Assembly (NCBI RefSeq): GCF_030690725.1
Contig: NZ_JAUYGD010000057.1
Span: forward strand, 1-64,000
Origin: Pseudomonas sp.
GTDB taxonomy: Bacteria > Pseudomonadota > Gammaproteobacteria > Pseudomonadales > Pseudomonadaceae
Direction: 5' to 3'
Length of the DNA: 64,000 nucleotides
The translations under genes and the position numbers were made by a program. Below are positions 11,547-19,538 of this stretch, one piece after another. A model generated the notes under the pieces. It saw only the letters and a program-made list of their open reading frames with translations. It did not search any database and was not told the origin of the DNA. Every line of letters begins with the position of its first letter. Positions within the stretch are counted from its first letter, which is position 1.

Positions 11547-11575
11547 TTGACAGGCCGGGCAGGCTCGTTTGTCAT
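11547..11575 (+). promoter_or_regulatory. Possible sigma-70 promoter for the MHYT kinase operon
   Basis: TTGACA (11547-11552), a 17-base spacer and TGTCAT (11570-11575, four of six matches to TATAAT). The predicted start near 11582 lies upstream of the ATG codons at 11611 and 11629 but excludes the one at 11569. Confidence 0.5.
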
Positions 11576-11628
11576 GCTGTCATTGCGCCACTGGTGCGCA
11601 TGCACAACCGATGCAGTCTTGGGGTGGT

Positions 11629-14600
11629 ATGCAGTTTCTTGATCAGTTGTTTATCGCCAGTGCCGATCCCAGTGTTCTGATTCTCAGCAACCATGATCCG
11701 CTACTGGTGCTGATGTCGCTGTGCATTGCGGTGTTCACCTCGGGCATGGCTCTGCAACTGGCCGGTGTGGCCCGTGACAGTGATACAGCCTGGTGGCGGC
11801 ACGTCACCATCGCCACAGGTTCGCTGGCTCTGGGGGCTGGTATTTGGGCGATGCACTTTATCGGCATGCTGGCGTTTCAGCTGTGCGCCGAAGTACGTTT
11901 TGATCTCGACGTAACCCTGCTGTCGATGCTGCCGAGTCTGGCGGCGTCCTGGGTGGCCCTGACTGTGTTGGCACGACGCAACCTGAACCTGTTGCAGCTG
12001 TGTATCGGCGGGGTGCTGGTGGGCGCGGGGATTGGCGCGATGCACTACAGCGGCATGGCCGCGATGCAGATGGCGCCGCTGCTGCGCTACGACCCCTGGA
12101 TGTTTGCTCTGTCGATTCTGGTGGCGGTCGGTCTGGCCATTCTTGCCCTGTGGGTGCGCTTTGGTCTGGAGGGGCGCTTGCCGGCGCTCTTGGCCTTGCT
12201 GATTAGCGCACTGGTGATGGGCCTGGCGATCAGTGGCATGCACTACACCGGTATGGAGGCGGCCCGCTTTGTTGGCGTGGCCGAGTCTGAGCAGCCGATT
12301 GCCATGGTCGACAGCCTGTACCTGGGCAGTGCAATTTCGCTGATCACCATTGCCCTGACGGTCTTTGTGGTAGCGGCCAATGCGCTGCTGCGCTATCGCC
12401 GCCTGAGCCTGCAGCTGCAGGCCAGTGAGCAGCATTTACGCTCGATCTTCGATACCGCGCTCGACTCGATTTTGACGGTCGACCATGCCGGCATCATTCG
12501 CTCGGCTAACCGCGCCGCTACCCGTCTGTTGGGCTGGCAGCCGGATGAACTGGTCGGTTTGCCGATCCACCGTCTGCTCAACGAGCACGATGGCAACCTC
12601 TATGCGGCGCACCTGCGCAACTACCTGGACAGCGGCACTCTGGCATTGTCGGGCGCCGAGCAGGAGTTGCACTGCATTGCCAGCAACGGCCAGGCCAAGC
12701 CGGTGCGCATCAGCGTCGGGGTAACCCGCTCGGGCAATCAGCCGCTGTTTGTGGTGTTCGTCAATGACATCAGCGGGCGCATCCAGATGGAGCAGGCGCT
12801 GCGTGAGAGCGAACAGCAATACCGCTCGCTGATCAGCAATATCCCCGGGGTTTCCTTCCGCTGCCTGCTGGATGACGACTGGACCATGCTGTTTGTCAGC
12901 GATGCAGTGCAGGTGCTGACCGGCTGGAGTGCTGACGACTTCATCAGCAAGCGCCAGTCGATTGCTGCGCTCTATCACCCGGACGATTACCAGCCAGTGG
13001 CGGAGCAGGTGCTGGCCGCTATCGAGCAGCGTCGCAATTACACCGTCGAGTACCGTTTGTTCGACCGCGATGGCAAGGAACACTGGATCTGGGAAAGCGG
13101 CAGTGCCGTGTGCGATGAGCAGGGCATACCACGCTGGATCGACGGCGTACTACTCGACCAGACCGAAAGCAAACTGCGTAACGCCGAGTACGAAGGCAAG
13201 GTCAACGCCATCAGCAAGGCCATGGCACTGATCGAGTTTGACCTGCACGGCCATGTGCTGGAGATCAATGACAACGCCCTGGATCTGTTCGGTTATCAGC
13301 GTGCCGAAGTGATCGGCCAGCACCACCGCCTGTTCTGTGACCCGCTGTATGCCGACAGTGACGACTATCGGCTGTTCTGGGCGGCGTTAGGCAATGGTCA
13401 GTTCTCCGCCGGGGAATACCGGCGCATCGCCCGCGGTGGGCGTGAGGTGTGGATTCAGGCGACCTACAACCCGATTCTCGATACCGATGGCAAACCCTTC
13501 AAGGTGGTCAAGCTGGCCACTGACCTGACGCCGCGTCGCCTGATGGAGCAGGAAACCCGTGCCGCCCGCGACCGTGCCGAGGCGGCAGCGGCGGCGCGCA
13601 GCAGTTTCCTGGCCAATATGAGCCATGAGATTCGCACGCCGATGAACGCCATTATCGGCTTCACCGAGCTGCTGATCGGGACGCAGTTGGCCGATGACCA
13701 GCGCCGTCATCTGCAGACCGTGCAGCAGGCTTCACGCTCGTTGCTCGGCTTGCTCAATGACATCCTCGATACCGCCAAGCTCGACCGTGGCGCGATTGAG
13801 CTGGAAGACCTGGATTTCTCCCTGCGCGAGCTGTGCGAACAGGTCTGCGCCACCCAGCGTCTGGCGGCGGAAAACAAGGGCCTGGTGTTGCAGCTGGAAT
13901 ACCCGGCGCAGCTGCTGGAGTTCTTCCGTGGCGATGCCCTGCGCCTGCAGCAGGTGTTGACCAATCTGCTGGGCAATGCGGTGAAATTCACCGCCCAGGG
14001 CCGGGTTTGCCTGCGGGTGCAGGGCGAGGTCGGCGCGATTCGTTTGATCGTCGAAGACAGCGGCATCGGCATTGCTGCCGACCGCCTGGAGAAAATCTTC
14101 GAACCCTTTGCCCAGGCCGATGCTTCGATGAGCCGGCGGTTCGGTGGTACAGGCTTGGGTACTACCATTTCGCGGCAGCTGGTCGAGCTGATGGGCGGGC
14201 GCTTGCGCGTGGAAAGTACCCTGGGCGAGGGCAGCCGCTTTATCGTCGAATTGCCCTTGCGTGCCGGTCAACGCCTGGCCCCACAGGTACGCCAGGCGCT
14301 GCCGCAACTGGCGGCATTGCACATTCTGGCCGCCGACGATGTGCCGCAGAACCTGGAGCTGTTGCAGCTCAACCTGCAGCGTCTGGGTCACCAGGTCACG
14401 TGCGTGGCTGATGGGCAGGCGGCAGTTGAAGCCTATATCAGCGGCCGCTTTGATCTGGTGCTGATGGATGTGCAGATGCCCCTGGTCGACGGCCTGGAAG
14501 CGTCCCGGCGTATCCGTGCGCTGGAGGCGACTCAGCAGCGTGCGCCCATCCCGATTATCGCCCTGACGGCCAGCGTGCTGGATCAGGATCGCCAGGCCGC

Positions 14601-15312
14601 GCTGGATGCCGGGATGAACGGCTTTGCCTCCAAACCCCTCGATCTGCCGGCCTTGCTGGCTGAAATGGCGCGTCTGTTAGGCGTGGCTCAGGGCCACGGG
14701 GGCGTCGAGAACACTGCAGCGGCAACGACCGGCTTGTTCGACTGGCAGCGCGGCACCAGCCTGTGGGGCGGGCCGGTGCAGATGAGTCAGGCGATTCAAC
14801 GCTTCCTGAGTGAGCAGGGCGCCCTGGTCGAGCAGCTGAACAGCATGCTGGAGAAGAATGACTGGGATACCGGGCGCAGCCTGGCGCATCGTTTTCGCGG
14901 CGCGGCGGCCAATCTGGCGTTGACCCATTTGTCCGGTCTAGGGCTGGCAATCGAGCAGGCGTTCAACCAGCGCGAGGGCCTGCATTTGCGCAGCCTGCTG
15001 CTGGAGTTGTCACGCGCCCTGGCGGCTGTTGCCGAGGCCCTGCCGCTGGTGCCGGAGGCGACCACCCAGACGCAGACCCAGGATAGCCAGCAGCTGCGGG
15101 CAGCGCTGCTGCGTTTGCAGCAAGCCGTCAGCCGTGGCGGGCTGGATGATCAGGCGCTGGCTTACCTGAGCCTGGGGCTGCAGGGCGCGCAGCAGAAAAA
15201 GGCTCTGGCGCGTATGCGTCAGGCGCTGGATGATTTTGACTTTGACCTGGCGCAGCAGTCGCTTAGCGAGCTGCTGCAGCAGTTGCATGATGAGGAAAGC
15301 CAGACACCATGA
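11629..15312 (+). CDS. MHYT-PAS hybrid sensor kinase with REC and HPt domains
   Basis: About 1227 residues. Domains in order: a seven-helix MHYT sensor with three copies of the metal-ligand motif (MHF near 75, MHYS near 138, MHYT near 204), three PAS domains (about 265-640), HisKA with H666 in NMSHEIRTP, HATPase with GTGLG, REC with D947 in LMDVQMP and HPt with H1087 in AHRFRGAA. MHYT domains are thought to bind copper and sense O2, CO or NO. All phosphorelay residues are present. The start is uncertain (11569, 11611 or 11629); 11629 begins MQFLDQLF, just before the first helix. It overlaps the HD-GYP regulator by four bases. Confidence 0.92.
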   Translation: MQFLDQLFIASADPSVLILSNHDPLLVLMSLCIAVFTSGMALQLAGVARDSDTAWWRHVTIATGSLALGAGIWAMHFIGMLAFQLCAEVRFDLDVTLLSMLPSLAASWVALTVLARRNLNLLQLCIGGVLVGAGIGAMHYSGMAAMQMAPLLRYDPWMFALSILVAVGLAILALWVRFGLEGRLPALLALLISALVMGLAISGMHYTGMEAARFVGVAESEQPIAMVDSLYLGSAISLITIALTVFVVAANALLRYRRLSLQLQASEQHLRSIFDTALDSILTVDHAGIIRSANRAATRLLGWQPDELVGLPIHRLLNEHDGNLYAAHLRNYLDSGTLALSGAEQELHCIASNGQAKPVRISVGVTRSGNQPLFVVFVNDISGRIQMEQALRESEQQYRSLISNIPGVSFRCLLDDDWTMLFVSDAVQVLTGWSADDFISKRQSIAALYHPDDYQPVAEQVLAAIEQRRNYTVEYRLFDRDGKEHWIWESGSAVCDEQGIPRWIDGVLLDQTESKLRNAEYEGKVNAISKAMALIEFDLHGHVLEINDNALDLFGYQRAEVIGQHHRLFCDPLYADSDDYRLFWAALGNGQFSAGEYRRIARGGREVWIQATYNPILDTDGKPFKVVKLATDLTPRRLMEQETRAARDRAEAAAAARSSFLANMSHEIRTPMNAIIGFTELLIGTQLADDQRRHLQTVQQASRSLLGLLNDILDTAKLDRGAIELEDLDFSLRELCEQVCATQRLAAENKGLVLQLEYPAQLLEFFRGDALRLQQVLTNLLGNAVKFTAQGRVCLRVQGEVGAIRLIVEDSGIGIAADRLEKIFEPFAQADASMSRRFGGTGLGTTISRQLVELMGGRLRVESTLGEGSRFIVELPLRAGQRLAPQVRQALPQLAALHILAADDVPQNLELLQLNLQRLGHQVTCVADGQAAVEAYISGRFDLVLMDVQMPLVDGLEASRRIRALEATQQRAPIPIIALTASVLDQDRQAALDAGMNGFASKPLDLPALLAEMARLLGVAQGHGGVENTAAATTGLFDWQRGTSLWGGPVQMSQAIQRFLSEQGALVEQLNSMLEKNDWDTGRSLAHRFRGAAANLALTHLSGLGLAIEQAFNQREGLHLRSLLLELSRALAAVAEALPLVPEATTQTQTQDSQQLRAALLRLQQAVSRGGLDDQALAYLSLGLQGAQQKKALARMRQALDDFDFDLAQQSLSELLQQLHDEESQTP

Positions 15313-16307
15313 TCACCCCAGTCGATGTTCGGCCGCTGCTTTTGCTGGTCGACGATGAGGCCACCAACCTGCAGGTGCTGCGGCATATCCTGCAGGAGGA
15401 CTACCGCCTGCTGTTTGCCAAGGACGGCGGCAAAGCCCTGGAAATGGCCGAACGTGAGCGACCGGACCTGATCCTGCTGGATGTGATGATGCCGGGCATG
15501 ACCGGCTATGAAGTGTGCCAGGCACTCAAAGCGCAGCCCCAGTTGGAGGCCATTCCGGTGATCTTTGTCACCGCGCTGGCCGATGTCGAAGATGAGGCGC
15601 GTGGCTTCTCGGTGGGGGCAGTCGATTACATCACCAAGCCGGTCAGCCCGCCGATCGTGCGCGCTCGGGTGCGCACGCACCTGTCGCTGGTGCGCATGGA
15701 TGAGCTGCGTCAGACCCGCCTGCAGATCGTTCAGCGCCTCGGCATGGCCGCCGAGTACAAGGACAACGAGACTGGCCTGCACGTGATTCGCATGAGCCAT
15801 TTTTCCAAGGTGCTGGCCCTGGCCGCAGGCTTCAGTGAAGCGGCCGCCGAAGAGCTGCTTAACGCCGCGCCGATGCACGATGTCGGCAAGATCGGCATTC
15901 CCGATGCGGTGCTGCGCAAGCCGGGCAAGCTCGATGAGGAGGAGTGGGCGGTGATGCGCCAGCACGTCGAGATCGGTGCGCGGATTATTGGTGAGCATGC
16001 TTCCGGCCTGCTGCGCACGGCGCAGCGCATTGCTCTGTCGCACCACGAGAAGTGGGACGGTACGGGCTACCCCAATGGCCTGAGTGGCGAGGACATCCCG
16101 CTGGAAGGGCGCATTGTGGCGATTGCCGATGTGTTTGATGCACTGACCAGCGTGCGCCCCTACAAGGCGGCCTGGTCGGTTGAGGATGCGGTCGGCCTGC
16201 TGCAGGAGGAAAGTGGTCGGCATTTCGATCCGCAGCTGGTCGAGCTGTTTATTCAGCAGCTGCCGGCAATCCTGGAAATCAAGGAGCGCTGGGCAGAGCA
16301 GGGTTAG
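15309..16307 (+). CDS. Response regulator with HD-GYP phosphodiesterase domain
   Basis: This 332-residue protein has an N-terminal receiver (LLVDDEA, then LILLDVMMPGM with the phosphoacceptor Asp) and a C-terminal HD-GYP domain. The catalytic set looks complete: HDVGKIGIPD, RQHVEIGARI, SHHEKWDGTGYP and ADVFDALTS. It is predicted to hydrolyse cyclic-di-GMP to pGpG or GMP when phosphorylated. It overlaps the MHYT hybrid kinase gene (ATGA), so the kinase's HPt domain is its likely phosphodonor. Confidence 0.93.
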   Translation: MITPVDVRPLLLLVDDEATNLQVLRHILQEDYRLLFAKDGGKALEMAERERPDLILLDVMMPGMTGYEVCQALKAQPQLEAIPVIFVTALADVEDEARGFSVGAVDYITKPVSPPIVRARVRTHLSLVRMDELRQTRLQIVQRLGMAAEYKDNETGLHVIRMSHFSKVLALAAGFSEAAAEELLNAAPMHDVGKIGIPDAVLRKPGKLDEEEWAVMRQHVEIGARIIGEHASGLLRTAQRIALSHHEKWDGTGYPNGLSGEDIPLEGRIVAIADVFDALTSVRPYKAAWSVEDAVGLLQEESGRHFDPQLVELFIQQLPAILEIKERWAEQG

Positions 16308-16355
16308 GCGGTAACAGGCTGAAACCTTTGCGGCTACTCCAGGCGGCGCCCGCGC

Positions 16356-16384
16356 TTGGTCATCACGGCGCTGCGGACTATGGT
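16356..16384 (+). promoter_or_regulatory. Possible sigma-70 promoter before the dienelactone hydrolase gene
   Basis: TTGGTC (16356-16361), a 17-base spacer and TATGGT (16379-16384). It is a modest consensus match with ideal spacing, 37 bases before the ATG. Confidence 0.38.
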
Positions 16385-16420
16385 TGTGGCTGCGCTTAAT
16401 CCATCCAGAGGAGCCTCGCC

Positions 16421-17206
16421 ATGTCCACGAAATCCCTGTTGCCACTGCTGTGTGCCGGCATGATCGGTTTTGCTGAAGCCGCCGTGGTGGTTAAACCGGT
16501 GCCCTATGAGATCGACGGTGAAGCTTTCGAAGGCCTGCTGATCTACGACGATGCGGTGACCACGCCGCGCCCAGGCCTGCTGATGGTGCCCAATTGGCTG
16601 GGCGTTACCGAGGATTCGGCGAAGAAGGCCTCCCGCGCCGCTGGCGATAAATACGTGGTGTTTATGGCCGATATGTACGGCAAAGCCGTGCGTCCGACTA
16701 ATGCCGATGAAGCCAAGGCCGCTGCAACCCTGGTGCGCAGTGACCGGCCGCTGATGCGCAAACGTGCGCAAGCTGCGGTGGAGGTGCTCAAGGCGCAAAC
16801 CGCGCAGGTAGCGCTGGATGTCAGCAAACTGGGGGCGATTGGTTTCTGCTTCGGTGGCGGTGCGGTGTTGGAGCTGGCGCGTTCCGGCGCTGATTTGAAA
16901 GGTTTTGTCTCGTTCCACGGCAACCTGGATACGCCCAACCCGAATGACGCGCAGAACATCAAAGCACCGGTTCTGGTGCTGCATGGCGCGGATGATCCGG
17001 CGGTGCCGCAGGAGCAGGTCGATGGCTTTATTGCGGAAATGAAAGCGGCCAAAGCCGATTGGCAATTGGTCATCTACGGCGGCGCGGTGCATTCCTTCAC
17101 CAGCCCGGTGGCCAATGTGCCGGGGCGCAATGAATACCACCCGGTGGTCGCCGCGCGTGCCTTCAAGGCCATGGATGATCTGTTTGCGGAAACCTTCGCC
17201 GATTAA
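16421..17206 (+). CDS. Exported dienelactone hydrolase family protein
   Basis: This 261-residue alpha/beta hydrolase begins with a likely signal peptide (MSTKSLLPLLCAGMIGFAEA). The nucleophile is Cys143 in GFCFGG, as in true dienelactone hydrolases; the Asp and His follow in HGADDPAVP and AVHSFTS. The cysteine-type triad is intact. The usual cytosolic role in chlorocatechol or protoanemonin breakdown is doubtful for a periplasmic protein, and the substrate is unknown. AGAGGAG precedes the ATG. It converges on the DUF4394 gene, with a hairpin between. Confidence 0.85.
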   Translation: MSTKSLLPLLCAGMIGFAEAAVVVKPVPYEIDGEAFEGLLIYDDAVTTPRPGLLMVPNWLGVTEDSAKKASRAAGDKYVVFMADMYGKAVRPTNADEAKAAATLVRSDRPLMRKRAQAAVEVLKAQTAQVALDVSKLGAIGFCFGGGAVLELARSGADLKGFVSFHGNLDTPNPNDAQNIKAPVLVLHGADDPAVPQEQVDGFIAEMKAAKADWQLVIYGGAVHSFTSPVANVPGRNEYHPVVAARAFKAMDDLFAETFAD

Positions 17207-17212
17207 GGCGTA

Positions 17213-17238
17213 GCGGGAAGGCCGGGTGGCCTTCCCGC
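17213..17238. terminator. Perfect hairpin between convergent genes
   Basis: GCGGGAAGGCC (17213-17223), GGGT loop and GGCCTTCCCGC (17228-17238) make an 11-bp perfect stem between the dienelactone hydrolase (+) and DUF4394 (-) stops. No clear T-run follows on either side, so termination may be partial. Confidence 0.65.
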
Positions 17239-17246
17239 GTCCGCAC

Positions 17247-18035
17247 TTATTCCGGCAGTACGGCGATATCGATGATATTGCCCGGCAGATCGGTGATCTC
17301 ACCCAGGGTGGTCGGTTTGCCCGTGGCCAGGTCCAAGGTATGCAGCGTGGTGCCGGTGAGCAGGTAGGCGGTGTTGCCGCCCTTGCCGTCGCTGGCGATA
17401 TCCAGGGCCGCATTCTGCAAACCATCAACGATCTTGCCCACGGCTTGCTGAACGCCATCGTTCGGCGGGTTCTGCAGCATCAGGCTGCTGCTGGCCAGGT
17501 CGACGTTGTACAGCGCGGTGGCCTGAGCGCCAGCGTAGGCATTGCTATAGGCACCGGCTACCACCTGGGCGCTCTTGCCGGCGTAGGGGCCTTCTGCGGC
17601 GTAGGCCACCGAACCGTCTACAACCACTTCACCTGTTTCGACATTGACCCGGAAGCTGGTGCCGTCGGCGGCGAGCATGCGCAGTTTGTCGGCGACCGGG
17701 TTGAAGTCGATGACCGCCTGGCCGCTGCCCGGCAGCTGCTTGCTCAGGCTGACGACCTTGCTGGCTGCGCCTGTAGCCAGGTCCAGGGTGTAGAGCTGAT
17801 GATCGTTGCCCAGCGCATAGAGCATGCCGTTGGCCGGGCGCACATCGATGCCGCGCAACGGGCTTGGGCTGCTGGCGGGCATGCTGGCGGTGATTTTCTG
17901 GCTGGCGCTGTCGATCTTGAACAGCTGACCGTCGGCACCCAGGGCCAGTAGGGTCGCTGCGCTGGCAGTGCCGGCGGCGAGGCTGAGGGTGGCAGTGGTA
18001 ACGGCAGCGGTCAGCAGGGTATTGAGGCTGTTCAT
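17247..18035 (-). CDS. Exported DUF4394 domain protein (beta-propeller-like)
   Basis: This 262-residue protein has a signal peptide ending near AAGTASAA. The mature part has repeated LLALGADGQLF, MLYALGNDHQLYTLD and ALYNVDL segments that look like propeller blades, matching DUF4394. Function is unknown; it is probably periplasmic or secreted. I chose the ATG at 18035; an ATG at 18074 would put a polar run before the signal peptide. It lies behind an ECF sigma/anti-sigma pair on the same strand and has its own upstream copy of the sigma gene's promoter motif, which suggests it is a target of that sigma factor. Confidence 0.85.
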   Translation of the reverse strand: MNSLNTLLTAAVTTATLSLAAGTASAATLLALGADGQLFKIDSASQKITASMPASSPSPLRGIDVRPANGMLYALGNDHQLYTLDLATGAASKVVSLSKQLPGSGQAVIDFNPVADKLRMLAADGTSFRVNVETGEVVVDGSVAYAAEGPYAGKSAQVVAGAYSNAYAGAQATALYNVDLASSSLMLQNPPNDGVQQAVGKIVDGLQNAALDIASDGKGGNTAYLLTGTTLHTLDLATGKPTTLGEITDLPGNIIDIAVLPE

Positions 18036-18070
18036 ATGCGTTCTCTCATCTGTGGTTATCCAGCATCGAT

Positions 18071-18119
18071 GCAAGGCCGGGTAAAGCCCGCCTTGCAGGT
18101 GCCTCGATGAAACACCTGC
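18071..18119 (-). other. Structured 5' leader of the DUF4394 gene
   Basis: Two adjoining inverted repeats fill the predicted untranslated leader: GCAAGGC/GCCTTGC (18071-18077 with 18090-18096, plus inner GGG/CCC pairs) and GCAGGTG/CACCTGC (18095-18101 with 18113-18119). They share two bases, so they could be mutually exclusive. A post-transcriptional role is inferred only. Confidence 0.45.
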
Positions 18120-18123
18120 TAGC

Positions 18124-18151
18124 TATACCCACGAGAGAACGTCTGGATGTC
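18124..18151 (-). promoter_or_regulatory. Predicted ECF-sigma promoter of the DUF4394 gene
   Basis: On the minus strand GACATCCA (18151-18144), a 13-base spacer and GGGTATA (18130-18124). The same two elements occur before the sigma factor gene with a 14-base spacer. The CATCC core agrees with the -35 element I recall for SigK-type sigma factors. Confidence 0.65.
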
Positions 18152-18189
18152 GCCGACTGAAAATAAATTCAGTTTTTTTGCAAACGACC

Positions 18190-18903
18190 TCAGTTAACCG
18201 ATGCCATAACCGCGCGGCCGATATACAGCACCTTGCCGGTTGGCCGATCCTTCGGTGAGCCGCCGGCCGGTTCCAGGGTCAGTTCGAACAGCTGGCCGGC
18301 TTGTACCGCGCCAATCTGTTCGGCAGACAGTTGCAGCGGTTTACCCGGCTCGACCAGGCCCAAAGAGCGCGGGCCGATGGCTGGGTCGATCGACGTCCAG
18401 AATTGCACCGAGCGGTCGGCCGGGATTTGATCCTCCAGCAGTGGTTGCAGGCGCAGGCTGCCAGTGCCATCCACATGCACCACCCAGCCTGGCTTGGCGG
18501 CTTCACCTGGGGCTTGCAGCACCACGGTGTAGCTATCTCCAGCCATGTCAGTGCGCCACAGGTTAGGCATGAGCGCGACGATCAGGGCGAATGCCAGCGC
18601 AGCACTGGTAAGTCGCCAGGTGGTCAGGCTCTGCCACCAAGCCAGCCAAGCATTCACCCGACTGACGGCCGGGGTCAGGCCAAGGCTGTCCTGCAGGCGC
18701 TGCCACAATTGCGCCGAGGGTGTCTGCGGTGGCAGCTGATCGCTCAGTTCAAGAAAGTGCTGTTGCCACTGCAGGGCCATTTGCGCGGCTTCACTGTCGT
18801 GCTCGATCAGCTCGCGCACCTCAGCGGCTTCGGCCTCATCAAGCAGGCCCAGGACGTATTCGCCAATCAAGGCGCGGCGTTCGGCAGGTTGCTGCGTAAT
18901 CAT
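18190..18903 (-). CDS. RskA-type anti-sigma factor
   Basis: This 237-residue protein has a cytoplasmic N-terminal anti-sigma domain starting GEYVLGLLDEAEAAEVRE, one membrane helix (about residues 97-115, WRLTSAALAFALIVALMPN) and a periplasmic RskA-like C-terminal domain (GWVVHVDGTGSLRL, PKDRPTGKVLYIG). No zinc-binding HxxxCxxC motif is seen. It should hold the adjoining sigma factor inactive until proteolysis or ligand sensing releases it. The ATG at 18903 overlaps the sigma stop (ATGA), favouring coupled translation; an upstream ATG at 18915 is less likely. Confidence 0.9.
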   Translation of the reverse strand: MITQQPAERRALIGEYVLGLLDEAEAAEVRELIEHDSEAAQMALQWQQHFLELSDQLPPQTPSAQLWQRLQDSLGLTPAVSRVNAWLAWWQSLTTWRLTSAALAFALIVALMPNLWRTDMAGDSYTVVLQAPGEAAKPGWVVHVDGTGSLRLQPLLEDQIPADRSVQFWTSIDPAIGPRSLGLVEPGKPLQLSAEQIGAVQAGQLFELTLEPAGGSPKDRPTGKVLYIGRAVMASVN

Positions 18904-19448
18904 GCTTGCAAACACTCCTGCAGTGCGCGCAGACCGGCGCGAATACGGCCCTTGATGGTGCCCAGCGGGGTGGTCAGGCGGTTGGCGATCTGTTCATGGG
19001 TCAGGCCGCGGTAGAAGGCCAGCAGAATCGGGTGACGGCGGTTGCGTTCGATGCCCTGCAGGCAGCGGCGCAGTTGCTGCTGTTCGCCTTGCTGCTCCAG
19101 TAGCTCGGCGGCCTGTGGGCTGTCGTCAGCGGCACGTTCGATAAAGTCGTCATCCATCTCCACCGTGCGACCGCGACTGCGCAGCTGATTCAGCGCGCGG
19201 TAGCGCAGGATGCTGTAGATCCACGCACGGCCACTGCCAAGCGCGCGCTGAAAACGCTGGGCGTTGCGCCAGATCTGCACAAAGGCATCGTGCACGCAGT
19301 CTTCGGCTTGATCACGGCGGCCGAGCAGGGTGATGGCCAACCCGAGCATTTGCGCGGCCTCCTGTTGGTAGAGCGCCTGGAATGCGCGGTCGTCCTGCCG
19401 GGCGCAGGCTTCCAGATGGCTTTCGTAATCAAACAGCGGCTGCGCCAT
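18900..19448 (-). CDS. ECF RNA polymerase sigma factor (SigK-like group)
   Basis: This 182-residue sigma-70 family protein has region 2 (about residues 22-95: DRAFQALYQQEAAQML, RDQAEDCVHDAFVQIWRNA) and region 4 (about 125-178: HPILLAFYRGLTHEQIANRL, LGTIKGRIRAGLRAL). Pairing with an RskA-type anti-sigma places it in the SigK-like ECF group. A GACATCCA/GGGTATA motif upstream and again before DUF4394 suggests autoregulation plus a local target. The inducing signal is unknown. Confidence 0.92.
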   Translation of the reverse strand: MAQPLFDYESHLEACARQDDRAFQALYQQEAAQMLGLAITLLGRRDQAEDCVHDAFVQIWRNAQRFQRALGSGRAWIYSILRYRALNQLRSRGRTVEMDDDFIERAADDSPQAAELLEQQGEQQQLRRCLQGIERNRRHPILLAFYRGLTHEQIANRLTTPLGTIKGRIRAGLRALQECLQA

Positions 19449-19484
19449 GCACTGGGTTCCTGAGTGTGTGAGCGTGCCAAGGGT

Positions 19485-19513
19485 TATACCCGAGCACCTG
19501 CGCTTTGGATGTC
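19485..19513 (-). promoter_or_regulatory. Predicted autoregulatory ECF promoter of the sigma gene
   Basis: On the minus strand GACATCCA (19513-19506), a 14-base spacer and GGGTATA (19491-19485), 37 bases before the ATG. It shares both elements with the DUF4394 upstream region. Confidence 0.68.
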
Positions 19514-19538
19514 TCGGGAGTGCAACAAATCTTCTCCG

